Assembly: GCA_002706765.1 (NCBI GenBank)
Contig: PAJV01000068.1
Location: 62,001 to 126,000 of the forward strand
From: Gimesia sp.
GTDB lineage: Bacteria; Planctomycetota; Planctomycetia; Planctomycetales; Planctomycetaceae
DNA: 64,000 bases
Direction: 5' to 3'
This document shows, one piece after another, positions 9,064-17,107 of this stretch. The translations under genes were made by a program, and so were the position numbers. Under the pieces are notes generated by a model, which made no database searches, was not told where the DNA came from, and saw only the letters and a list, made by a program, of their open reading frames with translations. Every line of letters starts with the position of its first letter. The first letter of the stretch is position 1.

Positions 9064-9315
9064 TCAGGGTGGGTCATAACCTCCAGGGTGAAACGGGTGA
9101 CAGCGACAGATTCGCAGGACCCCTTTGCAGGATCCTCTGATCGCACCATATTTTTTGACGGCCTGAATAAAATATTCGCTGCAAGTCGGGTGGAAACGGC
9201 ACTGTCTGCCTATCAGATGACTGAGTGTCATCTGATAGATGCGAACCAGACCGATCAGTATGCGGGCGGGAAGCTGATACAGCAAGCGGCCGAGTTGCAG
9301 GGCGATCTGTTTCAT
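9064..9315 (-). CDS. yidD: Membrane protein insertion efficiency factor YidD
   Basis: An 83-residue YidD protein. It has the amphipathic N-terminus ([22 protein letters not shown]) and the conserved core [19 protein letters not shown], then [15 protein letters not shown] at the C-terminus. In other bacteria YidD sits at the inner face of the membrane and helps YidC insert proteins. It is the last gene of a minus-strand operon, and its start codon abuts the end of rnpA by one base. The order rnpA-yidD is as in most bacteria, but yidC and rpmH are not adjacent here. Confidence 0.95.
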   Translation of the reverse strand: MKQIALQLGRLLYQLPARILIGLVRIYQMTLSHLIGRQCRFHPTCSEYFIQAVKKYGAIRGSCKGVLRICRCHPFHPGGYDPP

Positions 9316-9719
9316 CAGCCAGGTTGCTGCTCCAGACGTCGGTTCAGTTTTTGTGAAAGATATTTGAGGGACTTCTGATATTCTGCCAGATCCCCCTCCC
9401 GATCGGCACGGGGAATGACAACCAGATCGAGGCCTGCAGGCAATCGAGAGTGGATCAGACGGAATGCCTCGCGCAGCAGCCTTTTCTTCCGCGCCCGTCG
9501 AATGGCGTTGCCGTTCTTTTTTGAAACACTGAGGCCCAGCCTGGTGTGCGGGAGTCCGTTTCGAATCGCAAACAGCAGTAGATTCTGATCGCCGGCCCGC
9601 TGTTTCGCAGCATAAACCGCATCGAAATCCTGCTGACTGCGAATGCGATACTCGCTCGGAAAACCGAATGCTTTGACAGAAGTCTTCTGCCGCTGAGAAT
9701 CGTCCTGAGAGCCGGTCAT
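9315..9719 (-). CDS. rnpA: Ribonuclease P protein component
   Basis: The 134-residue protein has the RnpA fold signature: [19 protein letters not shown] near the N-terminus, [28 protein letters not shown] (the RNR-type RNA-binding helix, with the usual RNxxKR variant as RRARKKR), and LDLVVIPR. It binds the RNase P RNA and helps it cleave 5' leaders from pre-tRNAs. The N-terminal about 20 residues are an extra polar extension. Its start overlaps the upstream membrane-protein gene by four bases (ATGA), a sign of translational coupling. No rpmH (ribosomal protein L34) precedes it, unlike the common bacterial rpmH-rnpA arrangement. Confidence 0.93.
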   Translation of the reverse strand: MTGSQDDSQRQKTSVKAFGFPSEYRIRSQQDFDAVYAAKQRAGDQNLLLFAIRNGLPHTRLGLSVSKKNGNAIRRARKKRLLREAFRLIHSRLPAGLDLVVIPRADREGDLAEYQKSLKYLSQKLNRRLEQQPG

Positions 9720-10165
9720 GATTCTGTTTTTTCGTCGTCTGTCTCAGCTTCCGTATTGGTTTTCACGGGCGTTTCTGGCTGTTCTTTTTTAGGGGGATGC
9801 ATCTGGTTCGGATAGGGACGCCGAATCATGCTGCGTACCGAATGTCCGAATAAGGAAGTGAAGATCAAAATCCCAATACCGGCGCCGGCCAGAAGCCAGA
9901 CGATCAGGATCATGACACCCAGTTCCCGCGGACGTTCATCTTTTTCAGGTTCTTCTGAATCCGCCTGTTTTGCTGCTGGATCGTCGGGAAGTTCCATGCC
10001 CGGTTGTTCCGACTCGGTAACTGTTGTCGAACCGGATTCCTGCTCCTGTGCTGGTAAGGGCTGGGCTGACAGGCATAGAGTGAGCGAGAACACGCCGCAC
10101 AGTAAGAGCTGGTTGATCCATTTACGGGAGCGGGAAGCGAGTTTCAGTTGCATCGAATTCACCAT
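9716..10165 (-). CDS. Small single-pass membrane protein of unknown function
   Basis: A 149-residue protein with an N-terminal signal or anchor (about residues 15-38, [20 protein letters not shown]). An acidic Glu/Asp-rich periplasmic linker follows, then one transmembrane helix (about 85-107, [19 protein letters not shown]). The cytoplasmic tail is basic at first, then Glu/Thr-rich. No known domain was recognised. It overlaps the dnaJ-like gene upstream by seven bases and rnpA downstream by four, so it is surely expressed with them. Its position in an RNase P/YidD operon might hint at envelope protein biogenesis, but that is inference. Confidence 0.65.
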   Translation of the reverse strand: MVNSMQLKLASRSRKWINQLLLCGVFSLTLCLSAQPLPAQEQESGSTTVTESEQPGMELPDDPAAKQADSEEPEKDERPRELGVMILIVWLLAGAGIGILIFTSLFGHSVRSMIRRPYPNQMHPPKKEQPETPVKTNTEAETDDEKTES

Positions 10166-11085
10166 GCTTTCGATCGGGGTGATTCCTGTGGTAAGTCTTT
10201 GAGTTGTTCATACAGGGCTTTTGCCTGATCGCTGAGTGCTTTGGGGGCGACAATTTTGATGGCGCAAATCTGATCGCCGGGCTGCCTGGATTTCTGATCG
10301 ATAATCCCTTTCCCCCGTAGTCGTAATTTGCTGCCACTCGAGGTTCCGGCAGGAATCGTGACTGTCACTTCTCCTTCGGTCAATGTGGGTACATCCACTT
10401 TCGCTCCCAGGGCTGCCTCGGTGAGTGTAATGGGGACTTCCAGTAACAGGTTGCTCCCTTCCCGTTTGAAATAGGGATGTGAACCGACTTTGATCGTCAG
10501 CAGTAAATCGCCCGCCGGGCCGCCATGAACTCCGGGGTTTCCCTGACCACTTAAGCGGATGACGGAACCATTATCGACGCCAGCAGGGATTTTCACCGTG
10601 AGGCGCTCGGCAGTGCCCCCTTTCTGGAGACTGATCTCATGTTCTCCGCCCACGGCAGCCAGGTGGAAGGGAATGTCGATGGAAAGGCGTTTTGATTCCC
10701 CTTTCTGCGGGCGGGGTTGTGCGCGACGGCCTCCACCTCCGCGAAACGCGCCACCAAATAAATCACCTAGATCAATGCCGCCACCACCAAAGAGATCTTC
10801 AAAATCGACCGGTCCCGCACCACCGGCAGACTGGTAATATCCTCCACCGCCGGGGCCTGCCTGCTGGAAAGAATGCCCGAACTGGTCGTATTGTTTTCGC
10901 TTTTTTTCGTCGCGTAATACTTCGTAGGCTTCCTGGACTTCTTTAAACTTCTTGTCAGCCGTTTTGTCATCCGGTGCCATATCGGGATGGTATTGGCGCG
11001 ACAGTTTTCGGTACGCTTTTTTGATTTCATCAGCAGTCGCGCTGCGGGAGATTCCCAGAATATCGTAATAGTCTCGTTTGCTCAT
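10159..11085 (-). CDS. DnaJ-like co-chaperone without zinc finger (CbpA type)
   Basis: 308 residues. A J domain occupies about 1-70, with the essential His33-Pro34-Asp35 tripeptide in QYHPDMAP. A Gly/Phe-rich linker (about 78-125, with repeated GGGG) follows, then two C-terminal substrate-binding beta domains ending in a dimerisation segment. The cysteine-rich CxxCxGxG zinc finger of true DnaJ is absent, so this is a class B J-protein like CbpA. It stimulates the ATPase of a DnaK partner and delivers unfolded clients. It is the first gene of the operon leading to rnpA and yidD. Two inverted repeats lie in the intergenic region upstream. Confidence 0.9.
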   Translation of the reverse strand: MSKRDYYDILGISRSATADEIKKAYRKLSRQYHPDMAPDDKTADKKFKEVQEAYEVLRDEKKRKQYDQFGHSFQQAGPGGGGYYQSAGGAGPVDFEDLFGGGGIDLGDLFGGAFRGGGGRRAQPRPQKGESKRLSIDIPFHLAAVGGEHEISLQKGGTAERLTVKIPAGVDNGSVIRLSGQGNPGVHGGPAGDLLLTIKVGSHPYFKREGSNLLLEVPITLTEAALGAKVDVPTLTEGEVTVTIPAGTSSGSKLRLRGKGIIDQKSRQPGDQICAIKIVAPKALSDQAKALYEQLKDLPQESPRSKAW

Positions 11086-11137
11086 GGATTTGAAATTCGT
11101 TTGATGTACCAGGCGTCAAATATTGATCGAGAGAGCC

Positions 11138-11206
11138 GGCCATTCGAAATGGCCCTTTCACTCGTAGAATGCTTTCCTGAGAGATGCTCAGCTGGGAGCA
11201 TTCTAC
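11138..11206. promoter_or_regulatory. Two tandem inverted repeats between divergent genes
   Basis: GGCCAT (11138-11143) pairs with ATGGCC (11149-11154) across a five-base TCGAA loop. GTAGAATGCT (11164-11173) pairs perfectly with AGCATTCTAC (11197-11206) across 23 bases. The GTAGAATGC word recurs at 11315-11323, just before the ABC permease start. The repeats lie between the dnaJ-like gene (minus) and the ABC permease (plus). They could be operators or leader hairpins. The spacing and sequence do not match the CIRCE heat-shock operator. Confidence 0.45.
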
Positions 11207-11373
11207 GTTCGAAATTCACTGGTTTTCAAGTTAGCTCAGTCTATAACTGCTTATAAACAGTGCTTTTATTATAAGAATACGAATCTAAATGATTCATTGA
11301 TGGATCGGATCTGCGTAGAATGCCACTACTCGGCACAGGCGGGATCGATTCAACAGACTGGAAAACAGCATTA

Positions 11374-12729
11374 ATGTTAAAATTCGCGATAAAAAATCTT
11401 CTGAGTCGCTCAGTTCGCTCTTTTTTGTGTTTAATGGGTTTAACGATCGCCATTGCCGGTATGGTGGGCCTGTTTTCTATCGCGGGCGGGCTGGAAGAGA
11501 CAGTGTCTCAGACGTTCGGGAAAATCTCAGGCATCGTAGCCATGCAGCCCGGCGCACCAATCCCATTGTTCTCGCGCATTCCGCGGGCCTGGGGAGCCGA
11601 GATCAAAGACGTGCCCGGTGTGGCGATTGTGAACCCGGAAATCTGGTCCCGGGTGAATCTGATTGAAGGGAAACCTGTGATCAGTCCGCCCCGTTTTCTG
11701 TTTGGAACCGATCTGCCCACACGATTAGAGTTGAAACACGGGATTTACCGTGAAGCCATCTATGAAGGTCGGTTTCTGACTCTGGAAGATCGTGGAACCT
11801 TAAATACCGTCATCAGTCGCCAGATTGCCGAGCAGCATGAAAAACAGATTGGTGACCAGATTGAAGTCAATGGCCAGACGATGAATATCGTCGGGCTGTA
11901 CGAGTCGGGGTCGATTCTGCTGGATGTCGCCATCATTCTGGATATTGAAGTGGTACGCGAAATCACGCGGTTCGATCCGGAGAGCGTCAGTTGCTTTTAC
12001 ATCGAACAGTCCGGAGAAATTGGCAATGATGAACTGGTCGAGAAAATAAAAGATCAGTTTCGAGGTCGTGAACTGGCATCCTGGCAGCCGACTGCTCTGG
12101 CTCTGGCCAATTCGTCAAATACGAATCTCCTCCAGGATTTTATAACCGCCATCGATGATGCATTGAAAGGTAATACTCCCACTGAAAAGAATTCCGCCTC
12201 AAAAGCAGGACAGGGTGATTCGAAAGCAGCAATCTCAGATCTGAAAATAGAAAAAACGGAAGCGGAGTCTGCAGAAAGCGCATTGGAAGTCCGTTCTGCT
12301 TCTGACTGGGGCGAACGGCTGGATACGTTTACTGCGGATCTGGATATTTTTCTGGGCCTGATGACGGGGATTGGCGTTCTGATTGCGATGCTGAGTATTA
12401 TCAACACGATGCTGATGAGCGTGATGGAGCGAGTGGTAGACTTTGGAATTCTGAAAGCGAATGGCTGGTCTGATCGGGATGTAATGCTGTTGATCACGGC
12501 GGAAAGTTCTCTGCTGGGTGTGCTGGGCGGTGTGCTGGGAGGGATCCTCGGGCTCATTGCGATCGCCGTCGTCAACTGGAAGTTTGCCAGCCAGGTGCAC
12601 CTGTATGCCAGCCCGGGGTTACTGTTATTTGGTGTGGTCTTCAGTACGCTGCTGGGAGTACTGGGAGGACTGTATCCCGCGATCTGGACGACACGCATGA
12701 CACCGATTGATGCAATACGTCGAGGTTGA
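11374..12729 (+). CDS. ABC transporter permease, MacB/FtsX type
   Basis: The frame is open from 11320, but ATG 11374 gives the usual family start, MLKFAIKNLLSRSVRSFL, right before the first membrane helix. The 451-residue protein has this helix at about 16-40, then a large periplasmic domain (about 45-320) that includes a charged Lys/Glu/Ser-rich insert. Three C-terminal helices follow, with MTGIGVLIAMLSIINTM, VMERVVDFGILKANGWS (the coupling segment) and a TTRMTPIDAIRRG tail. This is the topology of MacB/LolC/FtsX-type mechanotransmission permeases, which work on substrates in the periplasm or outer leaflet. Its ATPase is the next gene. The substrate is not predictable. Confidence 0.88.
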   Translation: MLKFAIKNLLSRSVRSFLCLMGLTIAIAGMVGLFSIAGGLEETVSQTFGKISGIVAMQPGAPIPLFSRIPRAWGAEIKDVPGVAIVNPEIWSRVNLIEGKPVISPPRFLFGTDLPTRLELKHGIYREAIYEGRFLTLEDRGTLNTVISRQIAEQHEKQIGDQIEVNGQTMNIVGLYESGSILLDVAIILDIEVVREITRFDPESVSCFYIEQSGEIGNDELVEKIKDQFRGRELASWQPTALALANSSNTNLLQDFITAIDDALKGNTPTEKNSASKAGQGDSKAAISDLKIEKTEAESAESALEVRSASDWGERLDTFTADLDIFLGLMTGIGVLIAMLSIINTMLMSVMERVVDFGILKANGWSDRDVMLLITAESSLLGVLGGVLGGILGLIAIAVVNWKFASQVHLYASPGLLLFGVVFSTLLGVLGGLYPAIWTTRMTPIDAIRRG

Positions 12730-12783
12730 TCCCGACCCACCGCTGCCAGCGATTTTATTCCGGATTCAGAAAGCAGAGAGAGA

Positions 12784-13470
12784 ATGATTGAAGTTCGAAA
12801 TGTATGGAAGATCCACCAGAGTGGTGAGACGGAAGTGCAGGCATTACAGGGAGTGAGTTGTCGGTTTCCCGGCCAGAAATTTTCGTTTATCCTCGGTCCT
12901 TCCGGAAGCGGCAAAAGTACGCTGCTGTATCTGATGGGAGCGCTGGATACGCCCTCTGCAGGAGAGATATTCGTACAGAACCGTTCGCTTTCCACGCTGA
13001 GCCGGAATGAACGCGATCTCTACCGCCGGGAGAAAGTCGGGTTTGTATTTCAGAATTTCAACCTGTTGAAAAACCTGAATGCGCTGGAAAATGTGCTGGC
13101 TCCTTATCTGCCCCAGGGGGTGACGGCAGATCAGAGACAACGTGCCGAAGCATTACTGCAGCAGGTTGGACTTGGTAACCGGATTACGCATCGCCCCAGT
13201 CAACTTTCGGGGGGAGAGCAGCAGCGTGTCGCGATTGCCCGCGCGCTGTTAAAACGGCCTCTGTTGATTCTGGCTGATGAGCCAACCGGGGAACTCGATA
13301 CCAGAACCGGTGGGGAGATCTTTGATTGCCTGCGAGAGATGAGTGCAGAGTACAAGACGACCGTCGTGATCGTCACGCATGATGAACGCTATATCCGGGA
13401 CTCGGATTATATTCTTCACTTACGTGACGGGAAGGTGGCCGAAGATGAGGCATGCGAACCGGGGGAATAA
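12784..13470 (+). CDS. ABC transporter ATP-binding protein (LolD/MacB type)
   Basis: A 228-residue ATPase with Walker A GPSGSGKST, Q-loop at VGFVFQNFNLL, signature LSGGEQQRVAIARAL, Walker B LLILADEPTGELD and H-loop VTHDERY. The sequence is closest in style to LolD/MacB ATPases, which pair with FtsX-type permeases. It lies 54 bp downstream of such a permease on the same strand and very probably forms a transporter with it. No periplasmic adaptor gene follows. A hairpin terminator for the opposing gene lies immediately beyond its stop codon. Confidence 0.92.
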   Translation: MIEVRNVWKIHQSGETEVQALQGVSCRFPGQKFSFILGPSGSGKSTLLYLMGALDTPSAGEIFVQNRSLSTLSRNERDLYRREKVGFVFQNFNLLKNLNALENVLAPYLPQGVTADQRQRAEALLQQVGLGNRITHRPSQLSGGEQQRVAIARALLKRPLLILADEPTGELDTRTGGEIFDCLREMSAEYKTTVVIVTHDERYIRDSDYILHLRDGKVAEDEACEPGE

Positions 13471-13507
13471 AAAACAGCTGCGATCCAGGACTCATGAATC
13501 GCAGCTG
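13468..13507 (-). terminator. Rho-independent terminator for the minus-strand gene at 13568-14065
   Basis: A perfect 10-bp stem, CAGCTGCGAT (13475-13484) with ATCGCAGCTG (13498-13507), has a 13-base loop. Read on the minus strand it is followed directly by a run of T (the A-run at 13468-13474). There is no T-run on the plus strand, so it serves the minus-strand gene even though it sits against the end of the ABC ATPase gene. Confidence 0.8.
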
Positions 13508-13567
13508 CTCGCGTCGCAAGAAGATTGGTTTCTGTCTATCTGCCTGTTTAACAGGGTGTTTCTAATC

Positions 13568-14065
13568 TCAGACGGTATCGATTTTACCATCGTGTGTTTT
13601 ACGGAACCCGGGTCCTGCCTCTTGAGGGGGAGTGGCATAGACATTCAGACGTACGATTTCCAGGTCTGTCAGGTGTCCTTCAATCGTGATGTAGGCAGAG
13701 GAAGGATCGCTGCTTTTCGTGGAGTCGGACTGTTCCAGGAAATTAAAGTGGAACCGGTTGACCGACTCGAAACGATCCAGGAGTTGCAGTAAATCAAACT
13801 GGAAGCTGGCGGCGATGAACTGTCCGTCCCGCTGACCTCCTACAATTTCCGTGCTGCCGAGAAACAGGCCCACTTCCCAGCATTCTTCTGTAAACTGACA
13901 GTCGAAGCCGACACGGCCGACTTCGTCAAAAGGATTAAAAATGTCGGCGATCTCATCGACAAAATCATTGATCCATGAGGGACGACAATTAAGGTTAGAT
14001 GGTTCTGAAGCAAAGTTTTCCATTTGTTTCATCAGGTGTTGAATCGGCAAGTGTGAGTGGGCCAA
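13568..14065 (-). CDS. Hypothetical cytoplasmic protein
   Basis: A 165-residue acidic protein with no signal peptide, membrane segment or recognised motif. The composition is that of a folded domain: WINDFVDEIADIFNPFDEVGRVGFDCQF and the FDLLQLLDRFESVNRFHFNF region look like alternating helices and strands, and the C-terminal third is more polar. The frame opens with TTG at 14065, preceded by GGAG eight bases upstream, so a TTG start is credible. ATG 14032 or 14023 are alternatives that remove up to 14 residues. It is a single gene with its own terminator. Function unknown. Confidence 0.6.
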   Translation of the reverse strand: MAHSHLPIQHLMKQMENFASEPSNLNCRPSWINDFVDEIADIFNPFDEVGRVGFDCQFTEECWEVGLFLGSTEIVGGQRDGQFIAASFQFDLLQLLDRFESVNRFHFNFLEQSDSTKSSDPSSAYITIEGHLTDLEIVRLNVYATPPQEAGPGFRKTHDGKIDTV

Positions 14066-14496
14066 CGTTGTTTCTCCGTCTCGGTCTTTGGGGTCTCTGA
14101 GTTGTTGACAGGCAATGCAGTTCTGGTGAGCGAAAACACTCTCATTCTGTAGAGTTATGTATCGGGGAAATCCTTAGAACGACCACACAACATTTCATGG
14201 CTTCTGAAGAGATGGTTTGTATCAGGTGTGTGTCGGTGCAAAATTGCCGAACCGGACTGTCATGCCTTTCTCTCTACTTGCCGGGACAGTATTGATCAGT
14301 CCGATTGTGAAGCCTGACAGGGGTGTCATTCAAGTTGGATTATGCCAGATCAACGACCTGAAAACCGGTCGAATTCCCGATTTAAGATGATTGCAGTTGA
14401 AGTTGAGACAAAAATTGTAATTGCGAATAAAAAAAGAAAATCCACTGGACCGATCTGTTCAGCAGGTCGGGTACCTTGTTCCTGCCTGCTGATCGT
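14066..14496. other. Intergenic region, no gene recognised
   Basis: About 430 bases between the divergent hypothetical gene and the argB promoter. One small hairpin, CGACC (14354-14358) with GGTCG (14367-14371), was noticed. No open frame with a credible start or product. Confidence 0.55.
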
Positions 14497-14524
14497 TTGA
14501 CACTAACTTCAAGTCACTTACAAT
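14497..14524 (+). promoter_or_regulatory. Sigma-70-type promoter for argB
   Basis: A perfect -35 box TTGACA (14497-14502) is followed after 16 bp by TACAAT (14519-14524), five of six matches to the -10 consensus. Transcription would begin near 14531. The TTG at 14532 is therefore unlikely to be the argB start, and the GTG at 14592 would lie behind a leader of about 60 bases. Confidence 0.65.
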
Positions 14525-14591
14525 AGCTACCTTGTCTCAGGGTAACAGATCTGGAAGTGTTGATGTGTCCGGGAAGGATGAAAGGTTCATT

Positions 14592-15467
14592 GTGGAAGAT
14601 GCCGTTCGTAAAACAGCCGTATTGATCGAAGCGTTAAGCTGGATTCGTCGATTTCGTGGCCGGTATGTTGTGATTAAGCTGGGGGGAAGTGCGCTGGAAG
14701 AAGAAGCAGCCGTCAAAAGTTTTCTGACCGATGTGATCTTCATGCGGACGGTAGGCATGCATCCGATTCTGGTACACGGTGGCGGAAAAGCAATCAGCCA
14801 GGCGATGAACTCAGCGGGGATTGAGCCCCGTTTCGTAAACGGACGCCGCTTCACTGATGAGCAGACTCTGGAGATTGCCACCGATGTGCTTGCCAATCAG
14901 ATCAGTGCTTCGCTGGTTGAGGAAATCCAGTCACAGGGAGCTAAAGCGGAAGCCCTGCATTTTGGAACCCGTAACTGTCTGAGTGGGGAGCAACTGACTC
15001 TGCAGGCAGAAGACGGCTCAGACGTCGATCTCGGGCATGTAGGCTATGTGACAGGCGTCGATCAGGATCTGCTGGCGGAAGTCTGTCAGTCTGATGCGAT
15101 CCCGGTCATCCCTTCCGTAGCCCTGGATGCGTCAGGACAGAAGCTGAATGTGAATGCCGATACAGCGGCGGCTGCCCTGGCCCGGATTCTGAAAGCCGAA
15201 AAACTGGTCTTCCTGAGTGATGTGCCCGGAATTTTCCTGGATCGGCACGACCCGCAAACACTGGTTTCCCATCTGGAGACGCAACGTTGTCGCGCACTCA
15301 TAGCTGACGGAACGATCGATGCCGGAATGGTTCCCAAGGTCGATGCTGCCCTGGAAGCGCTTGCCAGCGGTGTGGGCAAGGTGCATATCGTTGATGCCCG
15401 GCTGCCGCATTCGATCCTGCTGGAAATCTATTCCGATAAAGGGATCGGGACAGAGATTGTCAAATAA
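14592..15467 (+). CDS. argB: Acetylglutamate kinase
   Basis: The enzyme phosphorylates N-acetyl-L-glutamate, the second step of the cyclic or linear arginine pathway, in the cytoplasm. The frame opens at TTG 14532, but GTG 14592 is preferred. It has a GAAAGG ribosome-binding site just upstream, it lies a sensible distance from a strong promoter, and the resulting 291-residue protein begins [18 protein letters not shown], as ArgB proteins usually do. Motifs are [11 protein letters not shown] (phosphate binding), [10 protein letters not shown] (substrate glycine loop), a substrate Arg in [10 protein letters not shown] and [13 protein letters not shown] near the nucleotide site. The protein lacks the long N-terminal helix of hexameric, arginine-inhibited forms, so its regulation is uncertain. 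No other arg genes are adjacent. Confidence 0.94.
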   Translation: MEDAVRKTAVLIEALSWIRRFRGRYVVIKLGGSALEEEAAVKSFLTDVIFMRTVGMHPILVHGGGKAISQAMNSAGIEPRFVNGRRFTDEQTLEIATDVLANQISASLVEEIQSQGAKAEALHFGTRNCLSGEQLTLQAEDGSDVDLGHVGYVTGVDQDLLAEVCQSDAIPVIPSVALDASGQKLNVNADTAAAALARILKAEKLVFLSDVPGIFLDRHDPQTLVSHLETQRCRALIADGTIDAGMVPKVDAALEALASGVGKVHIVDARLPHSILLEIYSDKGIGTEIVK

Positions 15468-15472
15468 GTCGC

Positions 15473-15967
15473 TCACGGCTCTTTGATCAGGGGAGTGGCA
15501 TCTGCGTCCATAACGGGTTCTGATTTGGAAAATCCGATTTCCGGATGCCGAATCAGCCCTCCCCAGTGGGCGGCAGCACTCCAGAAAACAGCAATGGCAA
15601 TCGTACCTGTCAGGATGAGCATACGCTGCCAGCGGGGGATCGTTTCCCCCTGAAAGCCCTGGAGCAGGGCATTTCCCACGACCATCGCCAGCACGACCAT
15701 CGCTAACAGACAGGAACGCGCCAGCATCGCATGGAATTCAACCGTCTCTGTATTCAGTACGACCTGCTGTTCCAGCATTTCATAGGCGAGGGGACCGGAA
15801 AAGTAAGCGACTGTTGCGATCAGCAGGACTGTCAGTAACAGCCAGCAGCAGATTTGAAACAGACGCTCATCGCGAAAGATCCACGCCAGCAGAAACAGGA
15901 TCGACAGGCCCCAGCAGCCGATAATGGGGACGTGGACCGTCATCAGGTGGACCTGAGCGGCGTTCAT
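15473..15967 (-). CDS. Multi-pass membrane protein, DUF2231-like
   Basis: A 164-residue integral membrane protein with four hydrophobic helices (about 10-28, 38-56, 84-104 and 117-137). The N-terminal HLMTVHVPIIGCWGLSIL and the later VEFHAMLARSCLLAM place histidines near helix ends, as in DUF2231 membrane proteins, which may bind haem. Assignment to that family is tentative. Its start codon overlaps the stop codon of the upstream gene by four bases, so the two are translationally coupled and probably form one complex. It ends 5 bp from argB, tail to tail. Confidence 0.55.
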   Translation of the reverse strand: MNAAQVHLMTVHVPIIGCWGLSILFLLAWIFRDERLFQICCWLLLTVLLIATVAYFSGPLAYEMLEQQVVLNTETVEFHAMLARSCLLAMVVLAMVVGNALLQGFQGETIPRWQRMLILTGTIAIAVFWSAAAHWGGLIRHPEIGFSKSEPVMDADATPLIKEP

Positions 15968-16929
15968 TTTCGACCTGTCTCAATGGCTTTGCTGGGATCA
16001 ATGCCTTTGTCGACCTGGCTGTAATCGAGTTCGCTGCCCCCCATGCTGTGGGGGATGAGGTAGCAGACCGTCATGACGATCGTGGCTGTGAAGACCGCCG
16101 CCCGTCCGATCTTCGTATTTTTCTTATAGGGGTTGAGGCCGATGACCGAGCAGGCGAAAACCCATGCCAGGAACATGAACAGCATTTTGTTGTCAGTCCA
16201 GTCACCTCCCAGAGGAAAGCCGGTCCAGTATTCACCGAATGCATATTTCTGGACCATTGGCCCCAGGATCATGCCTCCGACTGTCATGCCACACAGCGTG
16301 GCCCAGGCCAGTTGACGCATATTATAGGGAGCGAAGAGCGCAGCCAGGCCGGAACGCATCCCCAGTAAGATGGAAATAATCATCAATGTCACATGGGGGA
16401 TCAGAACGCCATCCGGGACAGGATCTTTAAAACGGATGACGACATTGTCGTCTTTGTTCTCGGGAAGCCGCAGTGGCTGACCGGCGATTTCTGCTTCAAT
16501 GTAATACTCGAGCTTTCCCGCTGCCGGCTGTTTGGGTAGGTCCCCTTCAAGCTGAGTCCTGTTTTCCCGGGTTTCGATTTTCATGGGGACGGGAGTAAAA
16601 TCGTCGTCAGTACGGAATCGTTTATAGAAGAGGGTAGCGGTTGCCGTTTTCGCTTCAGCCTGGGGGACAGGGACTTCCACAGTGGCGTCGCCCGTCGATT
16701 CATGCGTCCGAATGAGTTTCGCGACCATATTTTCTGTAACCGCTACCTTCATAGGATAAGTGGGACCTGTGGCGCGCTGATAAATCATCGCGGAGGCAGC
16801 CAGAATTACTGCCAGAAACCAGAGTGCGGTTCGCTTCAGGAGCCGCGTTTTCACCGGAGGGGGCAGTTCAGCGTTAACATCTTGTGATTCTTTGGTTTCG
16901 GGCTGGTCTGATTTCTGATTTTCTTCCAT
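15964..16929 (-). CDS. Membrane protein of unknown function with periplasmic beta domain
   Basis: The frame opens at 16953, but ATG 16929 (MEENQKSDQPETKE) has a GGGA-containing ribosome-binding site and is the likelier start, giving 321 residues. A polar cytoplasmic N-terminus is followed by one helix (about 38-56, ALWFLAVILAASAMIY). A periplasmic domain of about 120 residues with several beta strands comes next. Three or four C-terminal helices follow (LIPHVTLMIISILLGM, LAWATLCGMTVGGMIL, MLFMFLAWVFACSVIGL and AVFTATIVMTVCYLI). The His in VLIPHVTLM and in YLIPHSMGG could bind metal or haem. It overlaps the DUF2231-like gene by four bases. The pair looks respiratory or redox-related, but that is inference. 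Confidence 0.6.
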   Translation of the reverse strand: MEENQKSDQPETKESQDVNAELPPPVKTRLLKRTALWFLAVILAASAMIYQRATGPTYPMKVAVTENMVAKLIRTHESTGDATVEVPVPQAEAKTATATLFYKRFRTDDDFTPVPMKIETRENRTQLEGDLPKQPAAGKLEYYIEAEIAGQPLRLPENKDDNVVIRFKDPVPDGVLIPHVTLMIISILLGMRSGLAALFAPYNMRQLAWATLCGMTVGGMILGPMVQKYAFGEYWTGFPLGGDWTDNKMLFMFLAWVFACSVIGLNPYKKNTKIGRAAVFTATIVMTVCYLIPHSMGGSELDYSQVDKGIDPSKAIETGRK

Positions 16930-17107
16930 CGGAGTCCCTTTTTTCTCAAGCATCGTGAATTCTTTATTCGTAGTGTCTTATAAGCAGGCCACGATTGCAA
17001 TTCTATACTGTGTCTCGGTAGGATCAAATAGTACAGAAAAGTAACAAAACCTGCCTGATCGCCACTCTCCTTATTGATTCACAATCATTCTGCTGCGAAT
17101 ATCAAAT

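Noticed and set aside
11164-11206. CIRCE element before the dnaJ-like gene
   Set aside because: The arm sequence GTAGAATGCT and the 23-base spacing do not match TTAGCACTC-N9-GAGTGCTAA.
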